Part shown: positions 45,417 through 57,048 of the stretch, in pieces
Layout of the letters: the number at the start of each line of letters is the position of its first letter
Numbering within the stretch: position 1 is the stretch's first letter
Source: Nyssa sinensis
Lineage: Eukaryota; Streptophyta; Magnoliopsida; Cornales; Nyssaceae
DNA: 64,000 bases
Assembly: GCA_008638375.1 (NCBI GenBank)
Contig: CM018051.1
Coordinates: forward strand, 11,872,387-11,936,386
Reading direction: 5' to 3'
Position numbers and translations under genes: made by a program
Notes under the pieces: generated by a model
Seen by the model: the letters and a program-made list of their open reading frames with translations, nothing else
What the model was told of the DNA's origin: nothing
Database searches by the model: none

Positions 45417-45625
45417 TTTTTTTTTTTTTGATATGAAGAGAACCCTACTCGCTGAACATTGTTCCACTATCATGATAAACTCTCTGGCTCTCCGCCCCCC
45501 CGCAAGGCGTTAGGTCACTTGGGTGGCCTCAAAAGGGATTTTTGCATTGAACGGGAGTCAAACTAGAGACTTGTACTTGTAACACTTACCTCAGCCCTTT
45601 CAGTTTCTGAGCTAACCCCTTGGGG
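45417..45625 (-). mobile_element. tRNA-derived SINE
   Basis: Minus strand: a 5' head 'ccccaaggggttagctcag' (A box, 45625-45605), B-box-like 'gtttgactcccg' (45563-45552), a body with 'gaggccacccaagtgacc', and a 3' end 'cttcatatc' followed by a run of A (T run 45418-45429 on the plus strand). This head and tail organisation is typical of plant tRNA-derived SINEs. No target duplication was clear. Confidence 0.7.
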
Positions 45626-46182
45626 TTTGGAAAGTTCCTTATTTGGTTATTAGTTTGTTGGATTTTGCTTATAAACCTTTGGCTGCTTCCTGCTATGTAT
45701 CTCTTTTATATGATTACATTTGAATGCTGTAAAGGTGGGGGGAAGAAAATTTAAATCTTACCACTTAGTGATATGATTTGATATTTTTCCTCCATCTTCT
45801 TTGTAGCCTGCACAAAGAGCTCATATTAAATTTGCATGGCTAAGATTATACTGTACATGTCTTAAAATTTGCAGGTTTTGATTGCTGTTGCCAGCATGCT
45901 ATGCTTGTTTTTACTATCCTCAAGTCTGGTTTATATGGGTTTCTTTATCCATCTTTGTGAGTTTGCATGCATTAGCTGGGTTTTGGAGGTAATTTCCATT
46001 GTTCAGAGAATGTCATTTATTTGCAAGGAAGGAGCAGATAGCTGTTTCATCCTCCCAAACGTAAAGACCTTTTTCTTTTCTCCTTCCCTTCCCTTCCACT
46101 TTTTTTTTTTTGTTGCATGGGAAAGAAGAAAACAATGGTTAGGGTTTTCATTTCATGTTTCTGAAATTGGGTACTTATTTAT

Positions 46183-46375
46183 TGTTAGAATGTAGAATAT
46201 AGCAATATATTCTTGCATATTCTGATTTTATGCTTTATTCTGATTCTTTGTATATTGTTTTTCCTTTTTTTGCTTGGCCTTCTTCTACCTATAAATAGGT
46301 CCTATATTGTATAGTTTTAACACACAGAAATACATACAAATATTTTCACATTCTTTTCTTTTCTCCATTTCTTCA
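46183..46375 (+). repeat. 5' LTR of the copia element
   Basis: 193 bp, starts TGTTAGAATG and ends TTTCTTCA. It contains a TATA region 'ctataaataggtcc' at about 46291. It is followed directly by the primer site, which fixes the 3' boundary. Confidence 0.8.
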
Positions 46376-46387
46376 TGGCATCAGAGC
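46376..46387 (+). other. Primer-binding site (initiator Met tRNA type)
   Basis: TGGCATCAGAGC differs by one base from the common plant copia primer site TGGTATCAGAGC. Confidence 0.8.
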
Positions 46388-46465
46388 CAAGTTTGGGCTA
46401 AACGCACAGGGCCGCTCACCTGGCTTTTTTCCGTGGGCTATGTGGTCTAAGGGGCATATTGGATT

Positions 46466-46508
46466 GTCCCACATCGCCCGTCTCTAACTCCTCTGCGCTA
46501 TTTATAAG
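46466..46508 (+). promoter_or_regulatory. snRNA-type USE plus TATA pair in the copia leader
   Basis: GTCCCACATCG (46466-46476) equals the plant snRNA upstream sequence element. A TATA box TTTATAA begins at 46501, 24 bases later. That is the spacing known for pol III-type plant snRNA promoters (U6, U3, 7SL). What follows does not resemble any snRNA I know. A second primer-site-like 'tggtaccagag' lies at about 46577, so this block may be a small LTR nested in the leader. Confidence 0.55.
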
Positions 46509-47100
46509 GCCTTCTGACTCCTCTCCTTAATGCCATGATTTTAAGGAGTTGCATGGGCTAGACCTTCATTTCAATATGGTACCAGAGACTCCACCGTCCC
46601 TCCTTCATTTCATTTCATTTCAATATGGTCACAGACTTGTGGTCTGTAGGATTTTTTTGACTTTCTTTCGGCGAATTTTCGGTGCTCTTTCTTGTGACGG
46701 TAGCAACTATTTGGAGTTCTTTTCAGCCTTTTTTTGCAGTCCAATCTAGAACAGTAAGTCCAGAAACAGATTCGCAAGGTACGGGACTTCCTCCCATGAA
46801 AGACACTCCGTCGTTCCTTGCCTCACGCGCCGCCACTCCTCTTTGCCTTCCTCGATTTTGCACTGTTCCGGCCACTATCTCACCAAGGTACCACCACCAT
46901 TGGAAAGCCCATTCAGAGACGACTCAGAGGAGTCCAATGCCGCCATCGGAGCCCCCACGCGCCCTCACACGCCTCCTACACATTCTGCTGCGCCGTCCCA
47001 CGCGTCAACCTCCTCAATCTCGTGACGCCACGTTAGCCCTAGTCCACGCCACTGCCACGTCAGCCCTAGTTCCACTTCAGCTTCTGCTGCGACATCATCA

Positions 47101-47170
47101 TTGACCGCTGACTGTTGACCGTGATCGTTGACCGTTGCCTTTGACCGTTGACTATTGACTATTGACCGTT
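47101..47170 (+). promoter_or_regulatory. Cluster of seven W-box cores (TTGAC) in the copia leader
   Basis: TTGAC occurs at 47101, 47115, 47128, 47141, 47148, 47155 and 47162 within a degenerate 'gttgaccg/gttgacta' repeat. TTGAC(C/T) is the core bound by WRKY factors. Binding or stress response is inference. Confidence 0.55.
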
Positions 47171-47255
47171 GAATTTTTACATATCAGGTCCTTTCTGCTC
47201 AATTTTTTGTCCTGATTTCATTTTTGCAATCTGTTTGTGCATTTGAAGATTCGAT

Positions 47256-49343
47256 ATGTCTCAATCTACATCGAATCTCGATTCAATTGTTCGTCCTATT
47301 GACGTAATGTTAGATGGATCCAATTCTAGTATGTGGGTTCAGAATATAGAGGTTTTCTTGAAAGGACGCTGATTGTGGCGTTATGTGACCGGAGCCCTTC
47401 TTAAACCAACACAGAAGGAAAGTGAAAAAGAAGAGGCATTTGCATCTCGTTTAGAAGAATGGGACAATACCCACTACAAGATTTTGTCTTGGTCATCAAC
47501 ACCTCTATTCCATCCATCAATAGTCTCGTTCCAAGACTTGGGAATGCAAATGTTGCTTGGGATTTTCTGGCCAAAAGATACAAGTGCACCTATGATGCTT
47601 CTTTGGAGTTTCAACTAGAAGCTAAACTTTATCAAATGCGTTAAGAACCAGGTCAGTCTATTGTTGATTTTTATTCTCAGACTAATCATCTTTGGGAACA
47701 ATTATCTGCCGCAGATCCGAAGTTGGCATGTGTTAAAGACATTCAAACGTTTGCCACTTGGCTTGATCGACAGAAGTTTATGCACTTTATAATGGCTCTT
47801 CGTGATGATTTTGAATCTACTCGAGCCTCTCTTCTTCATCGTCAACCACTTTCGACTTTAGATGCTGCAGTTTCTGAACTCATCTCTGAAGAAACTCGTC
47901 GTTCCACTATGAAGATGCAATCATCTGACATGGTTCTCGCCACTGCTTCTCGTGGTATTTCACAGTCTTCTACTGGGCGTTCATCATCCTAATCCAACTC
48001 GAAGACTAGTTATTATAGGTGGTGTAAACTACATGGTCACATCATCGATGAATGTCGCAAGTTCAAGTATTATAAGCAGCGACAAGCTTCCCAACAGACA
48101 GCTGCGGTCGCTTCCTCTACTTCCTTTGCACCTGAGTCTCCATCTCAGTCCACTCATCTCACTGCAGCTGACGTAAAGGACTTAATTCACCAGGTTTTGT
48201 CCCAATCCTCCACTACATTGTCCGTTACCCCTGGTAAATCTCAGTGGTTTATAGACTCTGCTTGTTGTAACCATATGACATCTGATTCCACCATTTTCTT
48301 TCATAAAACTGCTCCTTCTCCCAATCCTGCCATATACACTGCCAATGGTTCTCATATGCCTGTTAATCACGTAGGGTTTATTTCTACCTCTAATTTATCT
48401 GTTAGTGATACTTACCTTGTGCCTAAGTTATCCTTAAATCTTCTTTCAGTTGGACGACTTTGTGAGTTAGGTCTTGACCTGAAATTCTTTAGCAAGGGTG
48501 TTGATGTACAGGATTCACAGACGGATCAGCTGCTTGGGACAGGCCGTAAAGTTGGACATCTTTTCGAGCTCACATCTTTACAGATTCCTTCTTCAACAAC
48601 CACTTCCATGCCTGCCATCACAGTTACTTCCAGTTTGTGGCACTCCTGGTTGGGTCATGCCTTACTTCCACGTGTCCAGTTATTGGCTTCTCAGGGTCAT
48701 TTAGGTTTAGTTAAATTTCAGTCTTTTGATTGTGTGTCATGTCATCTTGGAAAACAAACACATTTATCTTTTAATAAAAGTGACTCTTTTTCCTCCTCGA
48801 CTCCGACTGAGTTTTATTATCTTTGTGGATGATAACAGTCACTATACTTGGATTTATCTTTTGCAGCATAGGTCTGAACTCTTCACTGTTTACCAAAATT
48901 TTCACAAAATGGTGCAAACTCAATTTTCTTGTACCATTAAAACTTTTTGTTCAAATAATGCAATGGAGTACAAAGATAAGTCATTTTTTACCCTTTTACA
49001 GCACAATGGGACAGTCTATCACCATTATTGTCCATACACCTCACAACAAAATGGTCGAGCAGAACGTAAATATCGCCACATTCTGGATACAGTAAGAGCA
49101 CTTCTCATCTCTGCCTTTCTTCCAGAACGTTTTTGGGGAGAAGCTGCCCTTACTGCTGTCTACACCATTAATCGTGTTCCTTCACCCACTATACACAATA
49201 AAACTCTGCTTGAGCTTCTCCATGGTACGGTCCCTAACTACTCCTTACTACGAGTTTTTGGTTGTGTTTGTTTTGTCACTCTTCCCTCACACGAACGCAC
49301 CAAACTTGAGCCTCGATCTAGACTCTGTTGTCTTCTTGGTTAT
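47256..49343 (+). pseudogene. copia gag-protease-integrase, truncated
   Basis: The ATG at 47256 starts MSQSTSNLDSIVRPIDV. Gag continues DGSNSSMWVQNIEVFLKGR, then WDFLAKRYKCTYDASLEFQL and FIMALRDDFESTRASLLHRQ. A knuckle-like WCKLHGHIIDECRKF lies at about 48015-48060. Protease: WFIDSACCNHMTSDSTIFF (about 48247). The GAG-pre-integrase zinc region has WHSWLGH and CVSCHLGK. Integrase core: FVDDNSHYTWIYLLQHRSEL, PYTSQQNGRAERKYRHILDT and ERFWGEAALTAVYTINRVPS, ending at CCLLGY. Breaks: stops at about 47371 and 47642, frameshifts at about 47480 and 48820. A deletion at about 48810 removes the first integrase Asp. Confidence 0.9.
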
Positions 49344-50038
49344 TGATAGGCACCATGGTGGACCGAGTCTTAAAGATCCTTTACAAGTTCCAGATTGGCC
49401 AATCTCAAGGTCGAGAGTTAAGAAGATCAAGGAAGCGATGCAAGGATTGGTGCAATCCACTTGGGCCGAGTTACCGAGTAAGTCCCCAACATTCAAGATG
49501 GGCTTGAAAGAATAAGAACCAACCTTAGTCCATGTGATACAAGCTATAGAGGGTGGCGACATAACCTAGTGGTTTCGTATGGACTTTTTATTTCGTTAAG
49601 TATAGGCGTGTGGGCCTATTTTATGTTTTAATGGTTGTAGGCATTTGGGCCTATTTAACTCATTTAGTGGATTTCTTTTAATTAGTTTTAGTTAGTAGTT
49701 TAGGACGTTTTGGGCCTGAAGATGTTCAACCCATGTCTTTTATTTGATATAGGCCTTATTCGGCCCTAGGGTTTTAAAAAGAACTTGTTGCCATAATTTG
49801 GAGGCTACGAACGTGAATGAAGCTTTCGGTATAGAGAACTTTTCAGTTTTCTCTTCTTGTTCTTGAATGAACTACGAACTTATCAAAGGCATACCCTTTG
49901 TGGCGTTCTTATCAAATCTAGGTTCTTCAAATAAGTTTTCAACGGGTCTAGATCGTCTTGACTTGATTCCTAGCTTTCTTGGGTAAGTTTCAAATTGATT
50001 GTGGGTTCAAGGGATTTCAATCTTACAAGTTCACATCA
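49344..50038 (+). repeat. 5' LTR of the chromovirus, encoding the pol C-terminus
   Basis: 695 bp, TG...CA, ending TTCACATCA two bases before the primer site. The first 170 bases read as a pol tail: GPSLKDPLQVPDWPISRSRV then KKIKEAMQGLVQSTW, FKMGLKE, stop, and EPTLVHVIQAIEGGDI. Such a basic tail ends the pol of CRM-type chromoviruses, whose reading frame runs into the 3' LTR. Here the 5' LTR carries the untranslated copy. Confidence 0.8.
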
Positions 50039-50040
50039 TT

Positions 50041-50052
50041 TGGTATCAAAGC
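50041..50052 (+). other. Primer-binding site (initiator Met tRNA type)
   Basis: TGGTATCAAAGC, two bases after the LTR, one base off the usual TGGTATCAGAGC. Confidence 0.85.
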
Positions 50053-51076
50053 TCAAACTCTAAATCAGGTCTGATTTATCCTATTTAATTCTTGCGTTAG
50101 ATTTTTTTTTTTCTCTTAGAATTGAACACCGACAAAAAAAAAAAAAAAAAAACTCTCAAAGTCGCAGCCGCACAGTCATTTTCTTCATTTTCTCTTTCTT
50201 TTTCCTCTTGCGCGCCACTGGTTCTTTTCCTCTTTGCTTTTTCTTTTCTTTTTCTCCAAGAGGCAGCCTTCCAAGCTGCAACTTTTGACTTTTTTTTTTT
50301 TTTCTCTTTTTGTTTCTTTCTTTCCCTTGCGCCGCAGCTTTCTTTCTTGATTTTTGCCCAGCCGCCTTTCTTGACTTTTCTTTCTTGACTTTTGCGCCGT
50401 TCTTCTTATTTTGCTTCTTGCTATAGCCACGCCAAGCACAACAATCCCTTCCGCCAAATCTATATTCAACAAAAAAACAACAACAAAAGACAGTGTATTC
50501 AAGACTTGTTGTAAAAAAAAAAAAGTACAAAAAAAAAGAGTTAAATTTTTTTTTTTTTTTTTGCTTTTGGCTGTTTGATATACTTTGTAATATGAAACTT
50601 TGGTGTTGATTGATTCTTAGCTTCAAAGGGGTCGAAAATATCATCTTGATTCCTAATTGTTTCCTAATTGCATCTTGATTCCTAATTATTTCTTAATTGC
50701 ATCTTAATTCCTAATTGTTTTCTAATTGCTCTTGTTTCCTAATTGCATCTTGTTTCCTAGTTGTTTCCTAATTGCTCTTGTTTCCTCTTACAATTTTTTG
50801 AGATCCGTGTCATTTTTATTCCTTTTTGTTTCTTGAATCTATTGCTGGTTGGAATAATACAAGGTTATGTCTTGATTTAATTCAACTAGCTCTTCACGAA
50901 CTTGAAAGGGAAAACAGGAGAGGTAAAAGGCAAGAGTGTGTGAGACTAGTATTGGAGAAGCCCAAAAGAGTGAAACTCGAGTGGTGTGACAATATTTGAG
51001 TATAAACACTTAAGGGAGTGTGTGAGGTTTTCTTTTTACCACTAACATCTTTTCCTTGTTTTGCAGGGCATTAACA
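50053..51076 (+). other. Chromovirus leader with poly-T/A runs and a short tandem repeat
   Basis: Non-coding. A run of A is at about 50136-50153, T runs at about 50290 and 50548, and a degenerate 'ttcctaattgcatcttga' repeat at about 50648-50795. 'tttccttgttttgcag' (51051-51066) just before gag is a good splice acceptor sequence, so a spliced leader is possible. Long minus-strand frames here come from low complexity. Confidence 0.55.
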
Positions 51077-52350
51077 ATGTCTCATAAGAGTGACTCAACA
51101 CCTAAGGAGGATGCGATTAACTCATTCTTTGTTTTGCAGGCCATGCAACAACAGTTTGAACGGTTGAATTTGGTGATGGGGGATATGTGGGATAAGATGG
51201 ATCAACAAGATGTCGTGATTAGAAATCTGCAAGGTGGGAAAGATAGGAGGAGACGTGAGCCTATCATTGAAAATGAGTATGAGAATGAAAAAGATGATGA
51301 GGCTGAGGAAGACATAGCATCTGAAGTTGGAATGGGTGAAATGGACAGACCTAGAGGAGGTAGGCATGAAAGAAGAGGACATAGAAGAAATCTAAGGGGT
51401 CGAGATGGGGTGGATAGAAACCTTGGGAGCATCAAAGTGAAAATACCATCTTTCCAAGGTAGGAATAACCCTAAAGCTTATTTAGAGTAGGAGAAGAAAA
51501 TAGAATTGATTTTTGATTGTCACAAGTATTCAAAGGAGAAGAAGGTGAAGTTGGCGGTAATTGAGTTCACTGATTATGCAATTATTTGGTGGGATCAATT
51601 GGTGACCAATAGGAGGAGGAATTATGAGAGACCTGTAGAAACATGGGGTGAGTTGAAAACTCTCATGAGGTGGAGATTTGTGCCTGGCCACTACTATAGA
51701 GAACTCTACCAAAAATTACAAAACCTTACACAAGGGATCAGAAGTGTAGAGGATTACCATAAGGAGATGGAAGTGGCTATGATTCGGGCTAATGTAGAGG
51801 AGGATCGAGAAGCCACAATGGCCAGATTTTTAAGTGGTCTGAATAGAGATATAGCCAATGTAGTTGAGTTGCAGCATTATGTGGAGGTAGAAGACATGGT
51901 GCACATAGCTATGAAGGTGGAGAGGTAGTTAAAGAAAAATGGGGCAGAAAGGTATACTTCAGTTTCTAGTACTCCTTGAAGACCAAAATGGGATAGAAAT
52001 GATCGAGCTGTAAGAAAAGGGAAGGTCGAACCACCTAAGAGACAAGATGAGGGAACTAGCAAGAACAAACCCAAGGTAGATTTCCAACCTTCAAGGAATA
52101 GAGATATTAAATGTTTTAAATGTTTTGGTTTTGGGCACATCGCTTCTCAATGTCCAAACAAGTGGGTGATGGTTATGCGTAACAATGGGGAGGTGATGAC
52201 TGAGAGTGAGAATGAGGGTGATAAGATGCCCGAGTTGGTCGATGCTAGTGATGATAATGGAGTGGAATACCCCGTAGAAGGTGAGTCTCTTGTTACTAGG
52301 TGTGCTCTTAATACCCAAATTAAGGTAGATGATATGGAGCAGCAGAGATA
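51077..52350 (+). pseudogene. gag of the chromovirus
   Basis: MSHKSDSTPK start at 51077. An N-terminal helix (QAMQQQFERLNLVMGDMWDK) and an acidic then Arg/Gly-rich linker follow. The gag domain runs VKIPSFQGRNNPKAYLE, AIIWWDQLVTNRRRNYE, WGELKTLMRWRFVPGHYYRE, LYQKLQNLTQGIRSVEDYHK and FLSGLNRDIANVVELQHY. The CCHC knuckle CFKCFGFGHIASQC is at 52112-52153. Stops at 51488, 51926 and about 51978 lie in the same frame. Confidence 0.92.
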
Positions 52351-52364
52351 GAATATATTTCATA

Positions 52365-52626
52365 CTAGATGTTATGTAAACAACAAGGTGTGTAGTATGA
52401 TTATAGATGGGGGAAGTTGCACCAATGTAGCTAGTACCACCCTAGTTGAAAAGTTGAGCTTACCTTTACTAAAGCATCCTAGACCTTATAAGTTGCAGTG
52501 GTTGAATGAATGTAGGAAGGTCAAGGTCAATAAACAAGTTTTGGTGGCTTTTACCATTGGGAGGTATTGTGATGAGGTGCTTTGTGATGTAGTTCCTATG
52601 CATGCTGGCCATATTTTGTTGGGGAG
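52365..52626 (+). pseudogene. Protease of the chromovirus, N-terminal part
   Basis: NKVCSMIIDGGSCTNVAS (about 52383-52436) carries the Asp-Gly-Gly-Ser active site of this family. LVEKLSLPLLKHPRPYKLQW follows, then VLCDVVPMHAGHILLG at the break point. The domain resumes after the insertion at 56438 (GRPWQYDRKVIHDG). Confidence 0.88.
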
Positions 52627-55600
52627 TGTCACGCCCCGAATTTCTGACCGAAACCCGAGGTGCGACTGACGAACAGAAAGTAAATAAAATAAAAGATAAT
52701 TAAACAGATTTATGAATTTACGTCAAATTAAATAGAGTTCTTTAATTTTCTAAAAATTTCGGCAGCACCTCCTTTGTTTTTCGAACCTTTTCCCCCTGAT
52801 AAACACAATACAACATATACATATATATAACAGTTACAATCCATCCTCACTCGATGGCCACAACTCTATCAAAGTTAAATATACATCACGTACTTATACA
52901 ATCCATCACGTCTACTCCTACACTTAAACTAAAAGATCACAAATTCATTATTTATTACAATATACAATGTCATTTCCATGCTTTTCAGAAACACACCAAT
53001 CTTTTATAATATCTAAATACGCCCCAAGGGCCCAAATATTCTTCCAAATTCATTTCCTCTCCTTTCTCCAAGATTTCATCAAGTCCCACGTACCAGGAGC
53101 TTTATCTGAAACCTGTGCCCACGAATGGGTCAGCGACAACATGCTGGTATGATATAATACTAATGCAAGGAACAAAACTAAGGTCGTGGCATGTGCAAGT
53201 GTACAGTTATTTCTATATGGCATTCGATGTCATGATGACAGTTTATAAACAGTATGCAATATATGAACAGGATGCGTGACACACCCATGCAACTCTATGC
53301 CCACCCATGTCTCATGATACGGTCCTTCCCCGTCGGCATGAGTACCTTGTATGTCTCGCTTCACGGTCCGGAACCCGTCAGGCAGGCGAGTACCTAATGG
53401 CCGATTTTGGGTTTTTCACCACAGGATCTGCACCCTCATAATGCACCAGCACCTCGTGCTGACCCACACTATGCTTTCAAGAAATCACACGATGCCGATA
53501 TGCCATGATTTCATAATGCAATAATACAGTTCAAACGAAACATCCCTATCATAAGCATATGCAACATGCTTTAAATAATGCATCACATTTAAGATTAACA
53601 ATAGCATTTAAATTACAAGATTTCATCCATAAATCTACGTGTCATGCTCGATCAATCCCAACACTTATACAATTCTACATGTCGCAATATCAGCGATCCT
53701 TCTAAAACATAAATCACATATGATGACAACTCAAGAAGTAAATCATAACACCCACAGATTCATAAAGAACACGTAAGCATATAAACAATCAAATTCTAAG
53801 TGGTTTCCTAATAGCAATTACGCATAGAGAACATTCAATCATCTTATCAAATACTCCTAAGCTTAATCTCATTTCTCACATTAATAAAATATCATACCCG
53901 ATAGGGTTGGTCACAACCCTACTAAGCGGTGTCCACTATGCAATCCAAACAACCCTTAGGTAACTTAGTCCTCCAATGGAATCATGTCAAGCTTATGCTT
54001 ATCTCCACTCAGCCAATCTTTGGAGAATTTGCAGTCAAGCGTGAACCAAACCCTCGTGCATCCCGAGTTTGAGGTTGCTCTCCAGTCCAAGGTTCAGCAG
54101 TTGAAGAAAACACACCCGCAGGTTGATCGAGTCGGCCAACCGTTTTAAATCCAGTTTCATCAGCTTCTTCAGCCTTGGCCCCATACTTAAATTGGATAAT
54201 CGAAGTACTACGTACATTCCTCACCGTGCCATCATAACAGATAACAACATCCTGAAGGATGGCCATTAAGTTTTTGAATAAAGTTCCAGGCTCAGTCAAC
54301 TCTCTAGATGAACGGACAATAACTTCTCTGCTTGAAATTGAGTGAGCCATCTCCACCTGAACAAGAGACCTAATACCCAATTATCGCCGCTGAAATACTA
54401 CAACCACTTTCAAGAACCCATATGTTACGGAAACTCTGTGGCAAACTGAACCTCCTTGCAAAATATCTAAGTAGCTCTTCACTTGCTCTACCCCTTGCCA
54501 ACAATCAGATTCAATGCAGCCTTACTAATTCCTGAGTTCCCCAATCTACCTGATGTTATCCACTGCCAAGGCAATCCTACTTGTAAAATTGAATGGCCCA
54601 TATCTGATGCTACCCAACACCTAAACTGACCGAAGCACCCATTTCTCTTTATCAATGGATGAACACGACACAAAGAAATGGATGGCACGTCTTGCCGTAT
54701 GCTTCTGGAGTTCCTACCTCATCTGAATGCACTAACAGAGTCTCCTCCCTTTGATCTCTCTCAAAACCAGTAGGTCCTGAACCTAACTCATTCGAATCGG
54801 CCAGCAGTTTGTAATCCAACGGCCAATGCAACCCACAAACCCCTACCACTTTCTTCTTGTCGCAACCTCCTCCCATCGACAAGCTGCTCTGTTGCTTTAA
54901 AATGTGCCCAACAGTCTGTCCCCATTTTTAAACACACAAATCTCCTAACGGACGTAGCTCAACAGTCACAGATACTATCCCTAGTCCTATTCAAACCAAC
55001 CTCAACTACACAACATCCAAACCTGCTGCCCCCAACTGTAACTCTCCCAATTAATTTACAATACCAGTCGGCCCCTTATGCGAACCCAACCCCTCAATCA
55101 GACAACGGCACAAGCTTCCAATCACCTGATGCCACCTACGGCTGAAGCCTATTCTGCTTTAGTTTCATCAGGTTCCTTAAGCCGCAAGCACTGGTCCCTC
55201 TTCATCCCCAACACAAATCAATTCCCAATATATATATATATATATATATACATATACATCTCCTCCAACATGGGTGCAGCCGAACCAGCAATCCCAACCC
55301 AACTGACTCTCAATCCGACGAACCAACGAACCAATTCAACACCCATGACAGCCATCGACAAAACCGCAACATCACACACACAATCCCGAACCACTGCCAT
55401 ACACCACAACCGTAACACAAATCACAGAATCCTAACCCCAAGTTTCCGTTGAATCAACCCACGACCACTGAATCATCACCACGTGAAGCAAAAAAAATCG
55501 AATTCAACTCACGATCCCATGACACGGCCAAAGTCGACAACTCCTCTACAGATCCGTCCCAATCGTTGCTGCCTCGTGTTCCTCCAATCCGTAACACACA

Positions 55601-56437
55601 GCTTCAATCGCTCCAAGGGATCCAAAACCCACTGCTACTCCATCGCTACACCATACCGAGAGCCCTCCCGCAAACCGTAACATCCACACACGTACATATA
55701 TACATATATATACACATCCCCTGTCTGCGTCAAACCCAAACAGCACCAACACGCACATATCTACACGCCTATTCATATATATATACACATATACCACCTA
55801 TCGCAGCTTCGTCCATGCCAATACATCCGTGCCATCATCCCCAATCGACCATCGCGAAACCCGTCGCAGATCCGTCACGAGCTTGGACACGCGAGACGCG
55901 ATGGCCGTCGACCAGATCTCCCCCCTCACGACCACCGCCGTCCGCAGCCCCGTCCGTTTCTCTCTCGCGACCGTCGCCCCTCTTCTTCTCTCTTCTTCCC
56001 TCTCTCTTTTTCCCCTTTCTCTTTTTCTCTCTTTTCTTTTCTTCTTCCCCTGTTCTTCACGCGACCAGTTCACCGCCCCTCTTCTTTTCTTCTTTTCTCT
56101 TTTATTCATTTTCCACCACACACCCATATATATATATATATATTATACCTTACTTTATATTTTTTTTTTTCATGTATACTATTACACATATTTCTATTTT
56201 TTTTATTTTATTTTATTTTTCATATATTAATTTTGAATGTAAATAAAGTTGGTATAAAACTAGCTCAATATCAGTATTATTTGTTTTGACGTCTCTGGGT
56301 GTCCGTTCGCGTCTTATGTCATTTTTATTATTATTTATATTTTTTTTTTCAAAATTAAATTAATTAGAAATTAAGGACATTCACATAGCGTTCAAAGAAA
56401 AAAAAAAAATTCTATTCCAAATTTTCGAATCTTTACA
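52627..56437 (-). mobile_element. Insertion A: probable solo LTR of a long-LTR gypsy family, minus orientation
   Basis: 3,811 bp starting TGTCACGCCCC and ending TCTTTACA, flanked by gggag at 52622-52626 and 56438-56442. No coding domains and no internal LTR pair. Its left part matches, in reverse complement, the right part of insertion B: 'acaatccatcctcactcgat' at about 52838 against 'atcgagtgaggatggattgt' at about 62451, and the 'attttgggtttttcaccaca' stretch. As B has a TATA box reading rightwards, A is in the minus orientation. It contains TA microsatellites at about 55228-55250 and 56126-56143. Long-LTR Del/Tekay-type elements often have 'TGTCAC' ends. Confidence 0.8.
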
Positions 56438-57048
56438 GGGAGGCCGTGGCAGTATGATAGGAAGGTGATTCATGATGGGTTTAGGAACAGATACAACTTT
56501 GTAACGGATGGAAAAACAATCAAGCTTGCTCCTTTAACCTTAAAACAGGTATACGAGAACCAATTGACGCTGAAAAGTGAGATTGAACAAAAGAGAAAAG
56601 GTGAGGCCGAGAATAAAGAAAAGAGAGTGGAGCCACGAGAGGAAAAAGAAAGTGAACCTGCAGAGAGAAAAGGTGAGACAAAGATGAGTTTTTATGCAAA
56701 GGAGAATGAGGTTAAGAGGGCTTTCTTAGCATATCATCTTATGATTTTCCTTGTTTACAAAGAATCTTATTTTAATCTTGATGAAACTAACCAATCTTTT
56801 CCTAGTGTGGTTGTTTCTTTGTTGCAGGAGTTCGAAGATGTATTTCCGGAGGAGATGCCGAATGGGTTACCGCCCATTAGAGGCATTGAACATCAAATTG
56901 ATTTTGTACCTAGAGCCGTTATTCCAAACCGACCAACCTATAGGAGTAATTTGAAAGAAACAAAGGAGCTTCAAAGGCAAGTTGAAGATTTGATGAGCAA
57001 GGCGTCCGTGAGAGAGAGCATAAGTCCATGTGCAGTACCAACGCTCCT
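56438..57048 (+). pseudogene. Chromovirus pol: protease end, linker and RT start
   Basis: Open frame from GRPWQYDRKVIHDGFRNRYN through TLKQVYENQL, a Lys/Glu-rich linker (KRKGEAENKEKRVEPREEK), and FPSVVVSLLQEFEDVFPEEM to IEHQIDFVPRAVIPNRPTY and SISPCAVPTLL at the insertion point. The linker between protease and RT is a normal part of chromoviral pol. Apart from the insertions this part has no stop. Confidence 0.9.

Larger units (their letters stand above)
46183..49343 (+). mobile_element. Ty1/copia element, left part, interrupted by a chromovirus
   Basis: 5' LTR, Met-tRNA-type primer site, a long leader and a gag-protease-integrase reading region that breaks off in mid-integrase at 49343, where a second retrotransposon begins. 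The remaining copia sequence (RT, RNase H, 3' LTR) should lie beyond the right edge. Confidence 0.88.

Noticed and set aside
45083..45431. Overlapping hydrophobic open frames
   Set aside because: T-rich sequence gives Phe/Leu-rich readings; no start context, homology or neighbouring exons.
46466..46600. snRNA gene (U6, U3 or 7SL)
   Set aside because: Promoter-like motifs are present, but the downstream sequence does not resemble any of these RNAs.
46682..47104. 140-residue Pro/Arg-rich frame
   Set aside because: GC-rich copia leader upstream of the gag ATG at 47256; composition gives an open frame, and the reading ends before gag.
50122..50644. Long Phe/Ser- or Lys-rich frames in the chromovirus leader
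   Set aside because: Low-complexity T-rich or A-rich sequence between primer site and gag, no domain.
55078..56246. Two open frames of 124 and 265 residues
   Set aside because: They lie within insertion A, run through TA microsatellites and match nothing I recognise. Non-coding LTR is the better reading.
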